Source of the DNA: Solitalea lacus | GTDB lineage: Bacteria; Bacteroidota; Bacteroidia; Sphingobacteriales; Sphingobacteriaceae | NCBI RefSeq assembly: GCF_022014595.1 | Contig: NZ_CP091740.1 | Coordinates: 62,001 to 126,000 of the forward strand | DNA: 64,000 nt | Direction of reading: 5' to 3' | Part shown: positions 1-8,363 of the stretch, piece after piece | How positions within the stretch are numbered: the stretch's first letter is position 1 | Layout of the letters: every line of letters starts with the position of its first letter | The notes under the pieces: generated by a model | The model's input: only the letters and a program-made list of their open reading frames with translations | Databases searched by the model: none | Told to the model about the DNA's origin: nothing | Made by a program: the position numbers and the translations under genes

Positions 1-47
1 TCTAAATCCCCTATTTTTGTAGCTGAACAAATAGCATAAGACCACTA

Positions 48-539
48 ATGAAACTTATTTTCAAAATTGCCTCAACAACTGATATTCCTGAAATAATTTC
101 TATTGCAGACCGTACCTGGAAGCAAACGTACAGAGGCATTATATCTGATGCTCAAATCGAGTTCATGTATAGCAATAATTATACTGCCGAGGCTATTGCC
201 AATCAAATAAATGACGGACATATATATGCTTTAGCCTTTGAAGGAGATATTGCATTAGGCTTTGCCTCATACTCGCAACCAGCGCAGGATATTGTTAGAA
301 TTCATAAATTATATGTATTGCCCGATACTCAAGGAAAAGGTGTAGGTAGATTTCTGATTGACTCAGTTAGTGAACAAGCCAAAACATTAGGAGCATCAAT
401 TTTAGAATTAAACGTAAACCGATATAATAAGGCTAAAGTATTTTATGAAAAAATCGGCTTTGAAATAAGCCAGGAAGTTGATATTCCGTATGGAGATTTT
501 GTACTAAACGATTATGTAATGCGCAGACCAATCGTTTAA
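48..539 (+). CDS. GNAT family N-acetyltransferase
   Basis: A 163-residue single-domain GNAT enzyme expected to transfer an acetyl group from acetyl-CoA to an unknown amine. The acetyl-CoA pyrophosphate loop is visible as LPDTQGKGVGRFLID near residues 92-106, followed by the typical LNVNRYNKAKVFYEKIGFE strand-helix near residues 120-140. The start is the first ATG after an AT-rich stretch. It is convergent with the following gene and the two stop codons share the four bases TTAA at 536-539. Family assignment is firm; the substrate cannot be told. Confidence 0.88.
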   Translation: MKLIFKIASTTDIPEIISIADRTWKQTYRGIISDAQIEFMYSNNYTAEAIANQINDGHIYALAFEGDIALGFASYSQPAQDIVRIHKLYVLPDTQGKGVGRFLIDSVSEQAKTLGASILELNVNRYNKAKVFYEKIGFEISQEVDIPYGDFVLNDYVMRRPIV

Positions 540-1729
540 TTGCCTTTTGTGGTCTTCTTATTTTTGTTCAAATCAAAATTAAATTTTACAGCTACCCCTA
601 CCGATTGCAGCTTAACTTGAGAATACCCTACACCATCTAATGGAACCTTTACAAAAGGTTGAATTCCAATTGAGGTAGTTGGACTAATTTTACGATCGTA
701 TTGCAATTGAAAATTTGCCACACTAAACCAGTGTTTGTTTTGGTTATTTACCTCATAATACTTAGGATCTGAGGGTGATGAATAAGCGTAATTAAATTTA
801 TATTCTTCTCTCAACATAATGTACGATGACAAACCTGCTCCCAGGGTTATCCTATTCTTGTTCTTATCCAACACTTTATAATGAAGGTTTAACGGAATAT
901 CCAATACACGACAATCAGCATCGATAGATTGAGGTGAGTAATTAAATGATAATGGATTAGAGGGCTTGTAATTTTCGAACCCTGTTGAATACACCATTTT
1001 AGCATAAACAGCTCCTGTACTCACACTCCATCGCTTACTTAAACTCATGGAAACCCCAATTCCAAAATCTCCACCGAAACTTGCGTCTTTAAATGAATTG
1101 ACTCCATTTAATGCAGGGGCTGCTCCAACCGAGAATGTAAAACGTCCAAAATCACTGGTTTTCTTAGCATCTTTAAAACTGCTCTGAGCAATCGAAGAAA
1201 TACTATTACTTTGCATTTCGTTACCCAAACTCATTTCTGGCTTTTTACTTTTTCCAGTATCTACCAATGCGGTTTTATTGCTTATCGAAGTTATGTTTGT
1301 AAGCTCGTTTATTTTCGAGCTATCAGTTTTCAATAAGAAAAGTTCATTTGTGCCAAGCTTAACTTGTTGCGAATTGGATACATTAAGCTCCTTATCCTCT
1401 TTCGTTGTATTTGATGCAGTGCCTCTACTAATCTGTCCTTTTCCAGGTATATTCGAACTGGCACTTTTCCCATCACCTACCTTTTGTTGTTTTACAATAC
1501 GTGGTTCCTGAAAATTATCAGGGGTAAAAAGTTTAAACAAGCCAAGTATCAAAAGCAATGAAGCAGCAATCCCCCCTGCAACGCCAAGCCAAAGCATTGT
1601 TCTTTTATTACGATCATGCTTATCCAACCGTTTCTCAAGCAGGTACCATTGCTGTTCATTGAAAACAGCAGGAGTATCTGGCTCAAGCCCTTGCTTCAAT
1701 AATTCGTCTACAGACTTTTTTTCTTTCAT
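536..1729 (-). CDS. Anti-sigma-like membrane protein with C-terminal outer-membrane beta-barrel domain
   Basis: A 397-residue protein encoded 34 bp downstream of an ECF sigma factor gene, the usual place for an anti-sigma factor. The N-terminal ~45 residues are charged and would lie in the cytoplasm. One hydrophobic helix (LWLGVAGGIAASLLLILGLF, about 47-66) follows, then a long Ser/Lys/Asn-rich linker (about 70-190), and a C-terminal beta-strand-rich domain from about 195 that resembles PorT-type outer-membrane barrels. The layout suggests one chain spanning inner membrane, periplasm and outer membrane. The family role (sigma control) is inferred from position; the barrel call rests on alternating strand patterns and the aromatic-rich C-terminus. 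Confidence 0.68.
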   Translation of the reverse strand: MKEKKSVDELLKQGLEPDTPAVFNEQQWYLLEKRLDKHDRNKRTMLWLGVAGGIAASLLLILGLFKLFTPDNFQEPRIVKQQKVGDGKSASSNIPGKGQISRGTASNTTKEDKELNVSNSQQVKLGTNELFLLKTDSSKINELTNITSISNKTALVDTGKSKKPEMSLGNEMQSNSISSIAQSSFKDAKKTSDFGRFTFSVGAAPALNGVNSFKDASFGGDFGIGVSMSLSKRWSVSTGAVYAKMVYSTGFENYKPSNPLSFNYSPQSIDADCRVLDIPLNLHYKVLDKNKNRITLGAGLSSYIMLREEYKFNYAYSSPSDPKYYEVNNQNKHWFSVANFQLQYDRKISPTTSIGIQPFVKVPLDGVGYSQVKLQSVGVAVKFNFDLNKNKKTTKGN

Positions 1730-1763
1730 CTGGTTATCTTATCTCATCTTATTTATGATCTAT

Positions 1764-2351
1764 TCAATGATCCATATTTTGTGAATAATCTGCATTTACT
1801 GTAGTTCCATTTACATCCTCATTATATTGCAATATCATTTTTTGCAATTTCATCCGAGCCTTAAACAAATTAGACTTTGAGGTCCCCGCCGAAATATGTA
1901 ATAATGCCGCAATTTCTTCATGAGAATACCCATCAATTACAAAGAGGTTAAATGCTGCACGATAAGCTGCTGGCAATTGCTGAATCAGCATCAACAATTC
2001 CTCATAAGCCAGTTTCCCTTCTATCATCGGCGCTTCCTCTGCCATTGCAGCTTGTTCGTAATCATCCTCCAGGACTCGTTTAATATTTACCCTGATATAA
2101 TCAATTGAAGAATGCTGCATAATAGTTCTTAACCATGCCTTAAATGGTCGAGACTGATCATATTTTTTTATATTGATAAATACCTTGTAAAAACCTTCAT
2201 TAATTATTTCGTCTGCCTCGTATTTATTGCCCGCATAACGCAAACATATGCTCATAGCAAAGCCATAGAATGTTTCATAAAGCATCCGTTGACTCTGCCG
2301 GTTGTTATTCACACAGCCATTAATTAAAACCTTCAACTGCTGATCAGTCAT
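1764..2351 (-). CDS. ECF-type RNA polymerase sigma-70 factor
   Basis: A 195-residue extracytoplasmic-function sigma factor. Region 2 (about 25-90) contains AGNKYEADEIINEGFYKVF and the -10-binding helix RPFKAWLRTIMQHSSIDYIR. Region 4 (about 125-175) has the helix-turn-helix YSHEEIAALLHISAGTSKSN. Length is normal for the family. It directly precedes the anti-sigma-like barrel protein and follows a run of co-oriented envelope genes that it may regulate. The regulon is an inference from position. Confidence 0.93.
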   Translation of the reverse strand: MTDQQLKVLINGCVNNNRQSQRMLYETFYGFAMSICLRYAGNKYEADEIINEGFYKVFINIKKYDQSRPFKAWLRTIMQHSSIDYIRVNIKRVLEDDYEQAAMAEEAPMIEGKLAYEELLMLIQQLPAAYRAAFNLFVIDGYSHEEIAALLHISAGTSKSNLFKARMKLQKMILQYNEDVNGTTVNADYSQNMDH

Positions 2352-2410
2352 GCAATACTATTTGCCTCTTTAAGCTTTATCAATACCTGCCTTCATTTAT
2401 CATTAGTATA

Positions 2411-3388
2411 TTATTTATCCCTTTTAAGGGTGAAGGTTCTTGAAATATTAAATCCCCAACGGAATTGTCCACTGGTCCATGAAGAACTGGTACTTGGCAC
2501 AAATTGCGACTCCAGAATTGCCGTCGAGTTGGTAAAACTTAGATTGAATACATGTCCCCCGGTTTCAATTTCAAGTCCAACTCCCAATGCATTATAAAAG
2601 GTAAAATCATTTTCATTCTTATAGTAGTCTTTACTTTCTGAACTCCTGAAGGAATGAGTATAATCTGCTACAATAGCCATTCGCTTTGTAAACTTAAACC
2701 TACCTGCAACTCCTAAAGCAAACATATTATTCATATCCATGAACGAGACATAATTTCTGCGGATATATGTTGGTAGTAGTGCCAGAGAAAAATTTGAGTT
2801 AAACTTTCGGGAAATTATTGCTTGTGTCGTAAAGCTTAGTCGATCTCCAAATTTTTGAAAATCAGCATCAGAAGTTGCCAGATCAAGCGGCTCCATACCA
2901 CAAATTATCGTATTGCCGTATAACGTCACTGAAACTGGCATGCGATTATCAGTTGTTTGTTGCAGCAAACGATATTTTAAGCTCAGATTATACAGTTCTT
3001 TCTGAAATGTGTTTACACCATTAGGAGCACCTTTTGCCCGTCCTGCACCAATTGTAAACCGGTCAGTAATACCATATTTAAACGAAATGTAGATGTCTGT
3101 TGAATTATCCAAGCCATAGAAATTATGCACCCCTCCATTGGCCCCGGCAATATCACCGAATCGGTGAGCAATGTCGACTAAAAGATCGTGTTTATGGAGC
3201 GTTTCATTTGACTGACAGTTAATAATCAGCCCCGATTTAAAAGTGGCTATAACGGGGAAATTTTTGCCTGAAATTGAATCACTGGCAAAAGCAGTATCAG
3301 CCTTCTGAGCCATCGCACCTAAACTTTTTAAACACATCAATACTAGTATTAAAGTTACGGCTTTCGGTTTATTTGTTATGATTTGCAT
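2411..3388 (-). CDS. DUF5777-type beta-barrel protein
   Basis: A 325-residue exported protein with a signal peptide (cleavage near AMAQ, residue 27) and a mature chain of repeated amphipathic strands. Segments such as HRFGDIAGANGGVHNFYGLDN and the final RWGFNISRTF agree with the DUF5777 family of Bacteroidota outer-membrane proteins. It lies 15 bp downstream of a YceI gene and near a cytochrome-like lipoprotein gene, so it is probably in the same transcript. Molecular function is unknown. Confidence 0.75.
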   Translation of the reverse strand: MQIITNKPKAVTLILVLMCLKSLGAMAQKADTAFASDSISGKNFPVIATFKSGLIINCQSNETLHKHDLLVDIAHRFGDIAGANGGVHNFYGLDNSTDIYISFKYGITDRFTIGAGRAKGAPNGVNTFQKELYNLSLKYRLLQQTTDNRMPVSVTLYGNTIICGMEPLDLATSDADFQKFGDRLSFTTQAIISRKFNSNFSLALLPTYIRRNYVSFMDMNNMFALGVAGRFKFTKRMAIVADYTHSFRSSESKDYYKNENDFTFYNALGVGLEIETGGHVFNLSFTNSTAILESQFVPSTSSSWTSGQFRWGFNISRTFTLKRDK

Positions 3389-3390
3389 TA

Positions 3391-3408
3391 TCTATATCTA
3401 TATCTATA
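3391..3408. repeat. (TCTATA)3 short tandem repeat
   Basis: Three perfect copies of the hexamer TCTATA fill the 15-bp gap between the YceI gene and the DUF5777 gene and include the YceI stop codon (TAG read on the minus strand). Copy-number change would alter gene spacing but not reading frame. Confidence 0.85.
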
Positions 3409-3964
3409 TTTTCTTCGGATTAGGATTTTCGTACATCACTTTTATGGTAACATCTACAACTTCTGCAATATTTTTTAGGACCAGCGTTGGTATTTTTATT
3501 TTATGATCTTTCAGTTTAACCGGGAACGTCGATGATCCTGAAACAACTCCATCCTTCACTGAGATTACCCCATTAACCAGATAATTTTGTTTTACTCCAT
3601 GAATCAACAAATCACCTTGCACCTTTACATTGTACTCTCCGTCTGTTAAAAAATTAACCCGATCAATAATTTTACCCTTAAATTCAGCGTATGGATATTT
3701 CTCGCTCTCCATATAGTTCTCATTAAAGTGTTCCTGCATCATTCCCTTTCTGAATTTAAAAGTTCTGATTTCGATCTTAAAATATAAAGTATTTTGGGCT
3801 GTATCCAATATTGAATATCCAGACTTACTTTCAGCTTTAATATCTTCCAATGGAGCCGATGAGAAAAAGCTCATGACGACATTCCGGCTTATGAGTTGCT
3901 TTTGTGCTTTTGTGGAACCGGCAAAAAAAAGCAATAAAAGCAATATCAATTTAACTTTCTTCAT
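3404..3964 (-). CDS. YceI family periplasmic protein
   Basis: A 186-residue YceI/lipocalin-like protein with a clear signal peptide (MKKVKLILLLLLFFAGSTKA). The mature part has the expected pattern: SAPLEDIKAESKSG near residue 35, EHFNENYMESEKYPYAEFKG near 78, GDLLIHGVKQ near 118, and VSGSSTFPVKLKDHKIKIP near 145. YceI proteins form a beta-barrel that binds long isoprenoid or lipid ligands in the periplasm. Here the gene sits between a cytochrome-like lipoprotein and a DUF5777 barrel, which suggests an envelope electron-transfer or lipid-related role. That role is inferred. Confidence 0.9.
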   Translation of the reverse strand: MKKVKLILLLLLFFAGSTKAQKQLISRNVVMSFFSSAPLEDIKAESKSGYSILDTAQNTLYFKIEIRTFKFRKGMMQEHFNENYMESEKYPYAEFKGKIIDRVNFLTDGEYNVKVQGDLLIHGVKQNYLVNGVISVKDGVVSGSSTFPVKLKDHKIKIPTLVLKNIAEVVDVTIKVMYENPNPKKI

Positions 3965-3971
3965 CTTGTTT

Positions 3972-4346
3972 TTAGTTTTCAGGAGCGCAGTTTTTTAACC
4001 ATACATTAAGCGAATCTCTTATTGACTTTGGCAAAGGAGCTTTCCCTTGTGGCATATCTGCATTATTCTGAATAACCCTGAAATAGAACCTATCGGTTGC
4101 AAAGTGTTTAAGTCCTGCGTAGGTAGTAAAATTACCTGTTCCCAATGAATTCCCACCTTTGTGGCAAGTCCTTGTACAATGCAGGGCAACGATATTTTTA
4201 ACATAATTCTGATACGTAACCTTTTGATCGGGAAACTGAGGAACACAATCAGTATTGTCCGTGGGAGGTTCTACTTCAGGAGCCATTCTAGTGCATGCTT
4301 CCAGCAGAAATAATATACCCAACACCCAAGAAATAGTATTTTGCAT
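3972..4346 (-). CDS. Small cytochrome c-like lipoprotein with CX3CH motif
   Basis: A 124-residue lipoprotein. The N-terminus MQNTISWVLGILFLLEAC ends in a lipobox (LEAC). The region NIVALHCTRTCHKGGNSLG (about 51-69) resembles the heme site of a small c-type cytochrome, and MPQGKAPLPKSIRDSLNVWLKNCAPEN at the C-terminus supplies the usual Met-Pro axial ligand region. The heme motif reads C-TRT-C-H, one residue longer than CXXCH. It is 7 bp upstream of yceI and 22 bp downstream of the CHRD gene. Either it is an atypical cytochrome or it has lost heme. Confidence 0.7.
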   Translation of the reverse strand: MQNTISWVLGILFLLEACTRMAPEVEPPTDNTDCVPQFPDQKVTYQNYVKNIVALHCTRTCHKGGNSLGTGNFTTYAGLKHFATDRFYFRVIQNNADMPQGKAPLPKSIRDSLNVWLKNCAPEN

Positions 4347-4368
4347 CTGACAGCTTTACTAATTATTA

Positions 4369-4869
4369 TTAATAACCTGGATTTGGGTTTGGTGATGGGC
4401 CACTACTTGATTTGGTTAGTGTAGCAAACACTTCTCCTCCGGGGAAATTCACACTGTGAATTTGAACATAAATACGACCTGCGATCAAATCTACGACCTG
4501 TTGAGATGTAAATGTTGCTTTTCCAGAATAACTACCGGTTACTCCGGTACTAAACCCTGTAATCGGAATAATGATCGGACCGTTATCATGGAAGTGCATA
4601 TCAACCACATTGCTGGTTAAATTGCTCCAGCTTACTGTGTAGGTCAACTCATTATTTGTCGGATTAAATGACCCAGACACATTACCGGTTGCAGTAGTAA
4701 CCACTGAGCCATTTGACTTAGCGAATGTTCCCGCGTACTGAACGTTCCCGTTCCCGGGTTCAGGATTATCACTGCTACTACATGCATTCAGAATTAAGAC
4801 AGCACTCGTAAAAAGTATAAAAGCAAATACCCCTGACCTGCTTTTAAAATTGTATGCTAGCTTTTTCAT
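4369..4869 (-). CDS. CHRD domain lipoprotein
   Basis: A 166-residue lipoprotein with lipobox LNAC near residue 30 and a Ser/Asp/Pro-rich tether. Residues 42-155 match a CHRD domain: GNVSGSFNPTNNELTYTVSW, then VVDMHFHDNG with the conserved histidines, and a final VNFPGGEVFATL. CHRD domains occur in chordin and in many bacterial surface proteins; no catalytic activity is established. It is the first gene of the minus-strand group that runs through the cytochrome-like, YceI and DUF5777 genes to the ECF sigma factor. Confidence 0.88.
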   Translation of the reverse strand: MKKLAYNFKSRSGVFAFILFTSAVLILNACSSSDNPEPGNGNVQYAGTFAKSNGSVVTTATGNVSGSFNPTNNELTYTVSWSNLTSNVVDMHFHDNGPIIIPITGFSTGVTGSYSGKATFTSQQVVDLIAGRIYVQIHSVNFPGGEVFATLTKSSSGPSPNPNPGY

Positions 4870-4964
4870 GAAAATTAGTTTTTAAGATGATAAACTTAAT
4901 TGACATTATAGTTACGAATGCTATTTCATTTGGGTTGCCTGAGTTGTAATGTTTTTATTCCATA

Positions 4965-5012
4965 ATAATAAAGCAGGGCCGAACGATATCTCGTCCGGCC
5001 CTGCTTTATTAT
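4965..5012 (-). terminator. Strong intrinsic terminator downstream of the M28 peptidase gene
   Basis: A perfect 17-bp inverted repeat (4965-4981 with 4996-5012, GC-rich core GCAGGGCCG) with a 14-base loop lies 11 bp past the stop codon of the peptidase gene. It separates that gene from the CHRD gene. Confidence 0.85.
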
Positions 5013-5022
5013 CGGTTGCTTT

Positions 5023-6411
5023 TTACCTGTTTACTTGTGCCCTTCTTAAATTCTTTGGACTGCTCGGATCATCTTTATAATTAGAAATTCGCACAGGTGT
5101 GAATTTCCCTTTTACAAGATCATCAGTAGTATATGCAATGGCCTTAATTGTTTCAACCATATTTTCCAACTCAATTGTATTCATATCATCTCGAACTGAA
5201 TTGAAATAACGATCAATATCAATTTGAATAGTTGAAAATGTATGAGCAGGCACCCCCATCATACCTAATGCTGTGTTGCCTGCTTGATAAAACAATGTTT
5301 TATCCTTGTATGGATCAGCTTTAAACTTGAACTTAATATGGTTGGCAGCTTCGGTCAAATGACTCCCTAAATCACTTTTATCATAGCCGGTAATAAATGC
5401 TGAGCGAGGTCCAAATTTCGACATCTTCCCAATCGCATCCACATTAATAACGGCGACAACCTGATTTGCGTCAATATTCTTAGCAAAGAATTTTGAACTT
5501 GCAGCATTATTAGTTTCAGCTCCGTAATTAACAAATAACAAGGTCCGCTCATTATCTCCTTTCTCCTTAAAGTACTTAGCCAATGCCAACACCGCAGTAA
5601 CACCAGAGGCATTTTCATCAGCACCGTTGGCTATAGAATCGCCTTTGTTAGGTGCAATTGTTCCAACGTTATCATAATGTGCAGAGAAAATTACGTATTC
5701 GTCTTTTTTGCTCGTACCTGGTATCATCCCAATAATATTACTCAACGGAACATGATTAACATTGGACTTAATAGAGATATCATATTTCGGCAATTCCTTT
5801 TGGTTTGTTAGAATAAACACATACGATGCCTTTGCCAACGCAGCGGTGTCACTTTCAAATCGGTCTCCTCTAAACCTTGCCTTGTAATTATTAAAGAAGA
5901 ACCCGAGCTGTTCGTCTACCAAAATAATGGCATCTTTTTTTGAGCTTTCTATTTCCTTTAAACGTTTTAAAATATCATCCTTGGCCCCCAAGTATTCAAT
6001 CTTAGTTTTTTCTGGATCTGTATTTTGCCAATGTACATCTGCTTTGTCTGAAACGTAGATAACTTTTTTATTATCAATTATGGAGTCGCCTACTTTCACA
6101 GTACCTTTTAATGATTGCACCCTAACAGAAGAAAAACCTTGCCGGAAGCCCTTTATACTGGGCAGTTTTAAAGGTTCAAGACCGATTTGTTTATATTCTT
6201 TTTCAATAAAATTTGCAGCTATTTCAGCTCCTCGATTGAACAACCCACGCCCAAGCATGGAGTCAGCTGCAAGGGTAGAAATAATTTGGTGTACCTCCCC
6301 TTCCTTAATATTTATTGAGTTGGTAATTTTTTTATAGGCAGTGTCAACTTTTTGAGCAAATGCAATATTGGCTGTTAAAAGTGCTAAGAGTATGAAAATG
6401 TTTCGCTTCAT
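5023..6411 (-). CDS. M28 family zinc aminopeptidase
   Basis: A 462-residue exported peptidase with signal peptide MKRNIFILLALLTANIAFAQ. The catalytic half carries the two-zinc ligands of family M28: SAHYDNVG (His, Asp), NGADENASG (Asp, catalytic Glu region), YGAETN, VINVDAIGKM and a late VPAHTFSTIQID His. An inserted protease-associated-like segment lies between residues 90 and 210. These enzymes release N-terminal amino acids from peptides in the periplasm or outside the cell. It has its own terminator and is 7 bp downstream of the DUF4407 gene, so the two may be cotranscribed. Confidence 0.92.
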   Translation of the reverse strand: MKRNIFILLALLTANIAFAQKVDTAYKKITNSINIKEGEVHQIISTLAADSMLGRGLFNRGAEIAANFIEKEYKQIGLEPLKLPSIKGFRQGFSSVRVQSLKGTVKVGDSIIDNKKVIYVSDKADVHWQNTDPEKTKIEYLGAKDDILKRLKEIESSKKDAIILVDEQLGFFFNNYKARFRGDRFESDTAALAKASYVFILTNQKELPKYDISIKSNVNHVPLSNIIGMIPGTSKKDEYVIFSAHYDNVGTIAPNKGDSIANGADENASGVTAVLALAKYFKEKGDNERTLLFVNYGAETNNAASSKFFAKNIDANQVVAVINVDAIGKMSKFGPRSAFITGYDKSDLGSHLTEAANHIKFKFKADPYKDKTLFYQAGNTALGMMGVPAHTFSTIQIDIDRYFNSVRDDMNTIELENMVETIKAIAYTTDDLVKGKFTPVRISNYKDDPSSPKNLRRAQVNR

Positions 6412-6418
6412 TTATTTT

Positions 6419-7597
6419 TTAAGTCTGGTCTGTATAAAATTCTTTATTGTTAGCTATTTTTTTCTCTTTCCAACTTTCGATTTCAACCAATCCGGTAGCA
6501 GTTTCAGCATTCGATCGTTCTTCTGCAAGTCTGGCCTGCTTTGTTATCTCCTGTTCAATTAAATTGTCTTGTAGCTGATTACGAGCCTGTATAGATTTCT
6601 CTGCATCTTTCAACAACTCATTCATCTTAACAGCTTCAACAGCATAGATATCTTCGTCATAGGGTCCTTTTGCTGTCAGCAATTTAACTATTACAGGCAA
6701 ACATTCAAACGCTACAAACAGCAAACTGATAAATAAGACGGCTGTAGCTGTTGATCCGTCGTCTTTACCATTTCTCAGCACCGAAATCTGTGCCAAAGCC
6801 CTGTTACGATCTGCAAAACCTGCAAGGTTTGCCAAACTGTCTAAGGCTTTTTCGTCCAAAATCACCTGTCTGTTAAGCCCATCTGCCTCTTTTCGGGCTG
6901 AAATCAGGCTATCAAGGTTTAGCCCTTCAGCTCTTAAAAATGATAAACGTTTTTCCTTTTCAATAATTACACTTTCCTTCATTTTTGCATAAGGTCCATA
7001 TCCCATTTTTCCCGAAGTTTGGTTGGTGCGATCTCCAAAAATCTCTTGGTTGAGAACAAAACGCAATTGCTTTATTTCCTTATCCAAACTGTCAGCTTCC
7101 TTTTGTAAGGCTGACCGTTTGTTAAGCTCAATGGTATATTTTTTTGCAAAACTTAGGTTGATGGTATCAATTTTAGACTTTTGATCAGAAAGATAATTCT
7201 CTTTCAGTTTTGAGCGAATTTCTTTATCAAAAATTTTCAACTCAAGGGGTCGTGCAATAACCACAGCCACCAAAATGGCAAGGATTAATCGTGGTAAAGC
7301 CTGAAATAATTGTTTAAAGGCCGAACCATGTTTACTGATGCTGGAAACAATATACCTGTCGAGGTTGAAAATTGCCAATCCCCATAATAACCCGAAAACA
7401 ATAGCAAAAACAACAGCCATCGAATTGCCGGAAAACACAAACCATAATGCATAACCGCCTGAAAGAGCCGCAAAGACCGCCGTAAAAAAAACCGTAGCTC
7501 CAATGCTAAAGTATTTGTTGTATTCTGTAGCATGTTTCTTCAGAACGGATTGATTTGCTCCTGAGCAGAACCAGAAAAAGCTTTGTATTTTTTTCAT
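6419..7597 (-). CDS. DUF4407 membrane protein
   Basis: A 392-residue protein of the DUF4407 family, recognised from the opening FFWFCSGANQSVLKKHATEY and the two following membrane helices (about 32-55 and 58-76), a third at about 98-115, a long coiled-coil-like charged segment (about 120-270), and a last membrane helix (about 280-305). The C-terminal ~80 residues are Glu/Lys-rich and probably cytoplasmic. No biochemical role is known for the family. The M28 peptidase gene follows 7 bp downstream. Confidence 0.88.
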   Translation of the reverse strand: MKKIQSFFWFCSGANQSVLKKHATEYNKYFSIGATVFFTAVFAALSGGYALWFVFSGNSMAVVFAIVFGLLWGLAIFNLDRYIVSSISKHGSAFKQLFQALPRLILAILVAVVIARPLELKIFDKEIRSKLKENYLSDQKSKIDTINLSFAKKYTIELNKRSALQKEADSLDKEIKQLRFVLNQEIFGDRTNQTSGKMGYGPYAKMKESVIIEKEKRLSFLRAEGLNLDSLISARKEADGLNRQVILDEKALDSLANLAGFADRNRALAQISVLRNGKDDGSTATAVLFISLLFVAFECLPVIVKLLTAKGPYDEDIYAVEAVKMNELLKDAEKSIQARNQLQDNLIEQEITKQARLAEERSNAETATGLVEIESWKEKKIANNKEFYTDQT

Positions 7598-7675
7598 TTG
7601 TTATACATGGTTGTGGGTAATACAAAGCTCATTGTTTTTCAGGAGATTTTCTGAAATATTTTTGTTGCAGAAAGA

Positions 7676-7707
7676 GAAAACGACTGAGCGAAGAGCCAGT
7701 CGTTTTC
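7676..7707 (-). terminator. Intrinsic terminator downstream of the small membrane protein gene
   Basis: A perfect 11-bp inverted repeat (7676-7686 with 7697-7707, GAAAACGACTG) with a 10-base loop, about 80 bp past the stop of the gene at 7790. The minus strand continues TCTTTCTG after the stem. Confidence 0.65.
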
Positions 7708-7789
7708 ATCATCTGATAAGAAATCATAGTCAATCAGGGTCATTAACTCTACACAAAAATGACTTCTAAATTAACTACGCAATTGACTT

Positions 7790-8074
7790 CTAATTAAGGA
7801 AACTCGTCCAAGCAAAGATCACATATAAGGTACCTCCAACAAACCATAATGCTGTAATCGCAAAGGCAAATCCATTATGTCCGTAATTATACCACTCGCG
7901 AATAATCAAGCCTGGAAGCATAACCAAATAGGCAATAAATACATTCCATTTGTATTGCGGGAACAATCCTAACGCAAGGAACATAATGGCTAATGCTGCA
8001 CAAATAATTAAGATAATCCATGCAGCGCGGTTGAACTGACGGTCGTTGTGAGTATCAAAGAAAAAGGTTTTCAT
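7790..8074 (-). CDS. Small three-helix membrane protein, function unknown
   Basis: A 94-residue protein with three predicted membrane helices (about 18-38, 44-58 and 71-90) after a short polar start MKTFFFDTHNDRQFNR. No family is recognised with certainty. Composition and a following terminator support a real gene. It is transcribed away from the arginine operon, so the 566-bp gap beside it is a divergent promoter region. Confidence 0.72.
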   Translation of the reverse strand: MKTFFFDTHNDRQFNRAAWIILIICAALAIMFLALGLFPQYKWNVFIAYLVMLPGLIIREWYNYGHNGFAFAITALWFVGGTLYVIFAWTSFLN

Positions 8075-8230
8075 AGAAAATAAATTTAATTAATATCCTT
8101 ATTTTCAATTATTTATAAATTTACCAAAACCAAACGGAAAGGCCAAGAGAGGAAACCAAACGTCATAGCATTAACATTTTAGTAATTTTTATTTTTTTTA
8201 CTTGCGATTTTCAGAATTAAATGTGAATAT

Positions 8231-8260
8231 TTGCAAAAATTTATAACTAATTTAGTTTAC
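8231..8260 (+). promoter_or_regulatory. Candidate promoter for the arginine operon leader
   Basis: TTG at 8231-8233 (-33-like) is followed after 19 bases by TAGTTTAC at 8253-8260, a partial match to the Bacteroidota -7 box TAnnTTTG. It lies about 100 bp before the short leader ORF. The match is weak. Confidence 0.3.
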
Positions 8261-8363
8261 TGTTTATTAAATAGATAAACAGAAAGTCCGAACCAAGAAC
8301 TTTATCATAAAAGATTTAGCCTTAACAACGATTTTCTGTTAGCTAAAAAACTGATTCAAACAA

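Noticed and set aside
3391-3408. (TCTATA)3 as a phase-variation switch
   Set aside because: Only three copies in an intergenic gap; the unit is six bases, so slippage would not shift a reading frame.
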